Shown: piece by piece, positions 58,801-64,000 of the stretch
How the letters are laid out: the number at the start of each line of letters is the position of its first letter
Position numbering within the stretch: position 1 is the first letter of the stretch
NCBI GenBank assembly: GCA_033675265.1
Contig: JAUJYZ010000041.1
Location: 1-64,000 of the forward strand
DNA: 64,000 nucleotides
DNA from: Actinostola sp. cb2023
Lineage: Eukaryota; Cnidaria; Anthozoa; Actiniaria; Actinostolidae
Direction: 5' to 3'
Notes under the pieces: model-generated
What the model was told of the DNA's origin: nothing
The model's database searches: none
What the model saw: only the letters and a program-made list of their open reading frames with translations
Made by a program: the position numbers and the translations under genes

Positions 58801-60616
58801 CAGCAAATTAACAGCAAATAACATTTGTTTTGTGAAGCTTCTGAGGCATGGAAAATTAACCGCGAAATTCATATACTTATTGTTTTATACTTGGTACCTC
58901 TTAGGGGTGGAAAGTATGTCATGCCACGCCCACTTGGAAGAGTCTCAGGTACCTCTTAGGGGCCATTTTCAAAATTTCTGATGAGCATCCCCACCACTTT
59001 ATAAATGGGAGTTCCCCTAAGTTACCGCCACCGCCACCCCCCACCCAACCACCCTCCCCCCCACCCATCCCAGGTTCAAATACCATCTGGGACAGCAGAA
59101 GGGTTTTAGTGGCTTATTAATAGTACTACAACTCTCTCTTGATTTCAATGAGCTACATGTTGAGCAAGTCTCTTTGTTTGTTTTTAATTCACCCCTGAAA
59201 CTTCCATTCTGATTTTTTAGGAAAAACGAACAGGAAGAGGCACAGGAATGTTCAGAGGCGACCAGCGGTTTGTCTGCAAAAAAGATTTTGCAATCTTTGT
59301 GCCAGCAAATACTGTTATTCCAGCGGATGACTTCGATGGCCTCCAACATGAAGACAAGTTAAGCAAGAGTGATGGCTGTTCTCTGTCGCTAGGATATGAT
59401 GTCAACAATGGAAGTTCTTGTAAGTTTTTGATTTTACACCCACACTTGTAGTGATTTCAAAAAAATGTTAGTAGAAAATTAAGATTGAAAAGAAGGGGTG
59501 TTGAATGGTCCCGCAAAAAGTCAGAGTCTCGCAAAAATTTCGGTCAAATTTTGTGGGTCTCAAAGTCTCGTTTTTTCACAAAAAGCCGTCTCAGAGTCTT
59601 GAATTTTGAAAACAAAGGAAATCGGTGAAAAAGCATCTCGGGCAAAAATATGCCTTGTCTCGCAAAGTCTCGCCTTGACTTTTCAATACCCCTATAAAGA
59701 AGCAGTGTTATTGAAAAGAGCTTTGAAGTACTACCAGGGCACTAGCACACTGGCCTGGGATGGCCCAAGGACGGCAACTGCAAAAGCAGAGCATGACCTA
59801 CTGTAGCTTATTATTAAACAGATTTATAAAATACATTGAGAAATCTCTGTGATCTGATTGGCTGTTACCTGTGTTTGTATCAGGCTATGCAAACACGGTA
59901 ATGACGTCACAGTTGTATTTATTTTATAAAAGAAATATAAAATGTTTTTCCATGTGATGCAAACACTTGGGGGTTTGGGAGAAGTCTCGAGCTCTGTGTT
60001 AACTTGTCAATGAGTAACTAATATGGAGGATATATGTAGGTGCCATTGTCTGCGGCAATCGGATAAGCAAGGCAAGCAAGGAGGTTACCATGGCAAATGG
60101 CAACCAAAACATATGTAATGTTACACATGCAAGTAAATGAGGATTTGATTGTGCAATTCATTGATTCCACTCACAGTCAATGTTTCACTTGGTAACCATG
60201 ATAAATAGCATATCCTTTTTTATTTCCTTGAATCGTAGCATCAAATCACCCCAGAATAAAACGTTCAAATTCAACATCTTCAGCATCATCGAAATCCAGT
60301 GAAGATGCAATAATTGTTGCAGCCGGTCAGCAAATGGATAATACCCAGTTTATCAAAGAACAGAAAGACATCCTTGAGTCAATCCAGGCCGAAAAAGCCA
60401 CCAAACCAGCACACGAAACGGAAAGAATCCCAGAGCAAAGTCAGGAAGAATTCAATTTCTATGACGAACACTTTAATAAAAGTCCCCATGCATCTTCAGG
60501 ACAGATCAGAGTACAACATGATCATTCCCACTTCTATACTCCAAAAGCTGATTCAACTCGGACTTCGCCCATTGAAGTGCAAGACTCGCAAAACGATTGC
60601 TATCCGGACTACTTGA
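52886..60616 (+). CDS. Gene E: CYLD-like protein with two CAP-Gly domains (3' partial)
   Basis: Exons 52886-53344, 58298-58663, 59221-59419 and 60239-60616 join in phase (0, 0, 1, ending at phase 1), giving 467 visible residues. Residues 80-153 plus exon 2 match the CYLD N-terminus: AEERFRIYRERNRLEAGKSL, VGDKVLVKVK, GVIWFIGTLP, MMFGLELLSKEGHAQGTTDG, then RYFDCPPDCGVFVAMDKI. The second CAP-Gly spans exons 2-3: DQRVVLFLDDEP, RGHVRYISET, LPVGIELEKRTGRGTGMFRG, QRFVCKKDFAIFVP. Exon 4 is a Ser-rich, charged linker. CYLD is a Met1/Lys63 deubiquitinase with three CAP-Gly domains and a USP domain. No third CAP-Gly and no USP is visible before the window ends, so the C-terminus (USP, or kinase as in gene A) is unknown. 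The ATG context ACCATGG is strong. Confidence 0.88.
53592..53990. mobile_element. Nested foldbacks in gene E intron 1
   Basis: An inner palindrome at 53592-53724 has arms ATTAGTCGGTTAAGCATCTA / TAGATGCTTCACCGACTAAT. The words TTTATTATATATTTTGTCAA (53728) and TTGACAAAAAATATAATAAA (53960) form a second inverted pair. No coding. Confidence 0.7.
54666..55129. mobile_element. Foldback element with TTAA at both ends, copy 1
   Basis: It starts TTAAAGTGTATATGACACGA and ends TCGTGTCATATACACTTTAA; arms of about 180 bp are mirrored (ACATATGAAGTGAATAGTGG, GTGACGTCAGAGTGGGTTT). TTAA at both edges fits piggyBac- or Kolobok-type insertion. It lies in gene E intron 1. Confidence 0.85.
55130..57170. other. 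Intron 1 of gene E, AT-rich, nothing coding seen
   Basis: No exon-like frame with CYLD similarity occurs here. A short palindrome lies at 56296-56387 (arms TCCTATGCAGACTTTGTAGT / CTACACAAAGTCTGCATAGG). Confidence 0.55.
56296..56387. repeat. Short palindrome
   Basis: TAGCCTCCTATGCAGACTTT through GCGCTTCCGG is mirrored by CCGGAAGCGCTACACAAAGT through GGAGACTA, with a short loop. It is probably a small foldback MITE. Confidence 0.7.
57171..57302. mobile_element. Small palindromic MITE (CCTTTAATGTATTCG)
   Basis: CCTTTAATGTATTCGCATAC with TTTTGTCTCG is mirrored by AGACAAAAGTATGCG and GAATACATTAAAGG. Inner AATCCTGCAAAGCTGATTGG is shared with 13480-13500 on the other strand. Confidence 0.75.
57784..58253. 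mobile_element. Foldback element with TTAA at both ends, copy 2
   Basis: It starts TTAAAGTGCATATGAAGCGA and ends GCTTCATATGCACTTTAA. It shares its arms with 54666-55129 (ATTACATATGAAGTGAATAG, CGAGTTATAAAGG). It lies 44 bp before the acceptor of gene E exon 2. Confidence 0.85.
58680..59000. repeat. GGTACCTTTTAGGG-motif repeat, copy 2
   Basis: GATGGGGATGCTCGTCG at the left and GATGAGCATCCCCACC at the right are inverted ends. Inside, CCTTTTAGGG or CCTCTTAGGG occurs four times, with GCCACGCCCACTTGG as in copy 1 (27335-27740). It lies in gene E intron 2. Confidence 0.8.
59495..59695. repeat. Interspersed repeat with GAGTCTC words, copy 2
   Basis: It matches 16255-16425: GAATGGTCCCGCAAAAAGTC, then GAAAACAAAGGAAATCGGTG, and the end TTCAATACCCCTA. 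It lies in gene E intron 3. Confidence 0.8.
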
Positions 60617-60879
60617 GTAAGTGATGGCCTCAGTAAAACAGTGTTACATGTAGTTGCACAGGGCAGCAAAGGGGCTTTGTGATTATGCTTCACCCCATGC
60701 TCGAGAATCCAGCAGTGGTCTTCGGCGCGGGCTCGCGCCAAAGAGCACCACTGGACTCTCGAACATGGCTTCACCCACATGTTTTCATATATTTTACCTG
60801 TCACGGACCAAATTTCACCATTCAGGATCTGAGTGGAAGTGCGGATAGATTACCTTTTTCTGCTTACTGGGTATTATCA

Positions 60880-63560
60880 ATCAGCTTACATGAATCAATC
60901 AGCTTACATGAATCAGGGGTAGGGCTTACATGGATCAGGGGTAGGGCTTACATGAATCAGGGGTAGGGCTTACATGAATCAGGGGCAGGGCTTACATGAA
61001 TCAGGGGTAGCGCTTACATGAACAGGGGTAGGGCTTACATGAATCAGGGATAGGGCTTACATGAATCAGGGGTAGGGCTTACATGAATGAGGGGTAGGGC
61101 TTACATGAATGAGGGGTAGGGCTTACATGAATCAGGGATAGGGCTTACATGAATCAGGGGTAGGGCTTACATGAATGAGGGGTAGGGCTTACATGAATGA
61201 GGGGTAGGGCTTACATGAATCAGGGGTAGTGCTTACATGGATCAGGGGTAGGGCTTACATGAATGAGGGGTAGGGCTTACATGAATGAGGGGTAGGGCTT
61301 ACATGAATCAATTAGCTTACATGAATGAGGGGTAGGGCTTACATGAATGAGGGGTAGGGCTTACATGAGTGAGGGGTAGGGCTTACATGAATGAGGGGTA
61401 GGGCTTACATGGATCAGGGGTAAGGCTTACATGAATGAGGGGTAGGGCTTGCATGGATCAATTAGCTTACATGAATGAGGGGTAGGGCTTCCATGAATCA
61501 GGGGTAGGGCTTCCATGGATCAGGGGTAGGGCTTACATGAATCAGGGGTAGGGCTTACATGAATCAGGGGTAGGGCTTCCATGAATCAGGGGTAGGGCTT
61601 CCATGAATCAGGGGTAGGGCTTCCATGAATCAATTAGCTTCCATGAATCAGGGGTAGGGCTTCCATGAATCAGGGGAAGGGCTTACATGAATCAGGGGTA
61701 GGGCTTCCATGAATCAGGGGTAGGGCTTCCATGAATCAGGGGTAGGGCTTACATGAATCAGGGGTAGGGATTACATGAATGAGGGGTAGGGCTTACATGA
61801 ATGAGGGGTAGGGCTTACATGAATGAGGGGTAGCGCTTACATGAATGAGGGGTAGGGCTTACTTGGATCAGGGGTAGCGCTTACATGAATCAGGGGTAGG
61901 GCTTACATGGATCAGGGGTAGGGCTTACATGGATCAGGGGTAGGGCTTACATGGATCAGGGGTAGGGCTTACATGGATGAGGGGTAGGGCTTACATGAAT
62001 GAGGGGTAGGGCTTACATGAATGAGGGGTAGGGCTTACATGAATGAGGGGTAGGGCTTACATGAATGAGGGGTAGGGCTTACATGAATGAGGGGTAGGGC
62101 TTCCATGGATCAGGGGTAGGGCTTACATGAATCAGGGGTAGGGCTTACATGAATCAGGGGTAGGGCTTACATGAATCAGGGGTAGGGCTTCCATGAATCA
62201 GGGGTATGGCTTCCATGAATCAATTAGCTTCCATGAATCAGGGGTAGGGCTTCCATGAATCAGGGGAAGGGCTTACATGAATCGGGGGTAGGGCTTACAT
62301 GAATCAGGGGTAGGGATTACATGAATCAGGGGTAGGGCTTACATGAATCAGGGGTAGGGATTACATGAATCAGGGGTAGGGCTTACATGAATCAGGGGTA
62401 GGGCTTACATGAATCAGGGGCAGCGCTTACATGAATCAGGGGTAGCGCTTACACGAATCAGGGGTAGCGCTTACACGAATCAGGGGTAGCGCTTACATGA
62501 ATGAGGGGTAGGGCTTACATGAATGAGGGGTAGGGCTTACATGAATGAGGGGTAGGGCTTACATGAATGAGGGGTAGCGCTTACATGAATCAGGGGTAGG
62601 GCTTACATGGATCAGGGGTAGCGCTTGGATCAGGGGTAGGGCTTGGATCAGGGGTAGGGCTTACATGGATCAGGGGTAGGGCTTACATGGATCAGGGGTA
62701 GGGCTTACATGAATGAGGGGTAGGGCTTACATGAATGAGGGGTAGGGCTTACATGAATGAGGGGTAGGGCTTACATGAATGAGGGGTAGGGCTTACATGA
62801 ATGAGGGGTAGGGCTTACATGAATGAGGGGTAGGGCTTACATGAATGAGGGGTAGCGCTTACATGAATGAGGGGTAGCGCTTACATGAATGAGGGGTAGC
62901 GCTTACATGAATGAGGGGTAGGGCTTGCATGAATCAGGGATAGGGCTTACATGGATCAGGGGTAGGGCTTATATGAATCAGGGATAGGGCTTACATGGAT
63001 CAGGGGTAGGGCTTACATGAATCAGGGGTAGGGCTTACATGGATCAGGGGTAGGGCTTACATGAATCAGGGGTAGGGCTTACATGAATGAGGGGTAGGGC
63101 TTACATGAATGAGGGGTAGCGCTTACATGAATCAGGGGTAGGGCTTACATGGATCAGGGGTAGCGCTTGGATCAGGGGTAGGGCTTACATGGATCAGGGG
63201 TAGGGCTTACATGGATCAGGGGTAGGGCTTACATGGATCAGGGGTAGGGCTTACATGAATGAGGGGTAGGGCTTACATGAATGAGGGGTAGGGCTTACAT
63301 GAATGAGGGGTAGCGCTTACATGAATGAGGGGTAGCGCTTACATGAATGAGGGGTAGCGCTTACATGAATGAGGGGTAGGGCTTGCATGAATCAGGGATA
63401 GGGCTTACATGGATCAGGGGTAGGGCTTATATGAATCAGGGATAGGGCTTACATGGATCAGGGGTAGGGCTTACATGAATCAGGGGTAGGGCTTACATGG
63501 ATCAGGGGTAGCGCTTACATGAATCAGGGGTAGGGCTTACATGGATCAGGGGTAGGGCTT
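60880..63560. repeat. 22-bp G-rich minisatellite, about 120 copies
   Basis: The unit core is CAGGGGTAGGGCTTACATGA, repeating every 22 bp. Variants are GAATCAGG versus GAATGAGG, GGATCAGG, TAGCGC for TAGGGC, and CCATG for ACATG. Occasional interruptions read AATCAATTAGCTT. Larger blocks repeat too (for example around 62900-63050 and 63370-63500). It fills the intron after gene E exon 4. Confidence 0.97.
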
Positions 63561-63639
63561 GCTAAGCATTAGCACACCATGAAGTTTTTTTTCCATGTTT
63601 TTGGGCACTTTCCCTTGATTGGTCAACTCCAGCATTTTT

Positions 63640-64000
63640 TACAAAGGCAAACCAACTCTCCGTCATGAATTGTGACCAAAATGACAATTAAATATTCCTA
63701 AGCTTATTTTCCCCTCTGGTTGTTCTGTGGTGAATTCCAGGACCTACAAAGGCATTTTTGGCGACTTTGGACTTGTAAAGAATGCAACCGGTGCAATGTT
63801 TTGCCTGTAGGACCGAGTGGCTCGGCACTCTATAAATCTCTAAAAAAAGGAAATGCGGGATACTTGCTGTCGAAAATTACCGGATGTTCCCGGCATCCTT
63901 TTCGGGCGTGCAGAAGGAAAACACGTGTTGGCGAAAGTGGTCCTAAGGAAATTGGTCCTAAGGAAATGGCTATTGATCGGCGAGTTAAGGAAGAGAGAGG
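63640..64000 (+). repeat. Dispersed repeat, copy 2, cut by the window edge
   Basis: It is the reverse complement of 44680-44985 with about 10-15% differences by eye. Frames that are open in copy 1 are interrupted here, so the similarity is DNA-level. Confidence 0.75.

Overview
The window is eukaryotic and looks like an early-branching metazoan, most plausibly a sponge. Genes are split by GT-AG introns, the DNA is AT-rich, and intergenic space is full of foldback elements, MITEs and minisatellites. The named genes are animal families (HOIL-1/RBCK1, CYLD, PABP), and the kinases are a diverged TKL-like type. The taxon is an inference; nothing in the sequence fixes the species. No rRNA, tRNA or CRISPR array was seen.

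Layout. (1) 3-10315 (+): a HOIL-1/RBCK1-type RBR ubiquitin ligase, missing only its 5' end, with UBL, NZF, RING1, IBR and RING2. One intron carries about 20 copies of a 64-bp repeat. (2) 14905-10955 (-): gene A. My exon model joins a CYLD-like N-terminal CAP-Gly module to an acidic linker, a coiled coil and a TKL-like kinase; a one-base frameshift lies in a homopolymer. (3) 15563-18421 (+): gene B, a disordered N-terminus, coiled coil and kinase, divergent from gene A across about 660 bp. (4) 18649-22932: inverted-repeat ends enclosing about 58 copies of a 67-bp repeat. (5) 23-32 kb: no convincing gene, but two near-perfect palindromic transposons with 7-bp target duplications. (6) 32625-35602 (+): a poly(A)-binding-protein fragment with a hybrid RRM. 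(7) 36.1-49.6 kb (+): gene C, a kinase with intact kinase exons, preceded by two broken CYLD-like exons and interrupted by a large composite palindrome holding a SAP-like ORF. (8) 52886-60616 and beyond (+): gene E, a CYLD-like gene with two CAP-Gly domains, cut by the window edge inside an intron that carries a 2.7-kb 22-bp minisatellite.

How the genes relate. HOIL-1 belongs to the linear-ubiquitin ligase complex in vertebrates, and CYLD removes Met1/Lys63 ubiquitin chains there. This window places a HOIL-1 gene beside several CYLD-N-terminal modules and a family of near-identical coiled-coil kinases. In gene A the CAP-Gly and kinase exons are phase-compatible (phase 1). The kinase exons of B and C also start at phase 1, and the last visible exon of E ends at phase 1. 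The decayed C locus has the same order: CAP-Gly exon 1, exon 2, kinase. I infer a locally expanding CAP-Gly/kinase family built by phase-1 exon joining near a linear-ubiquitin gene. Transcript data are needed to prove the fusion.
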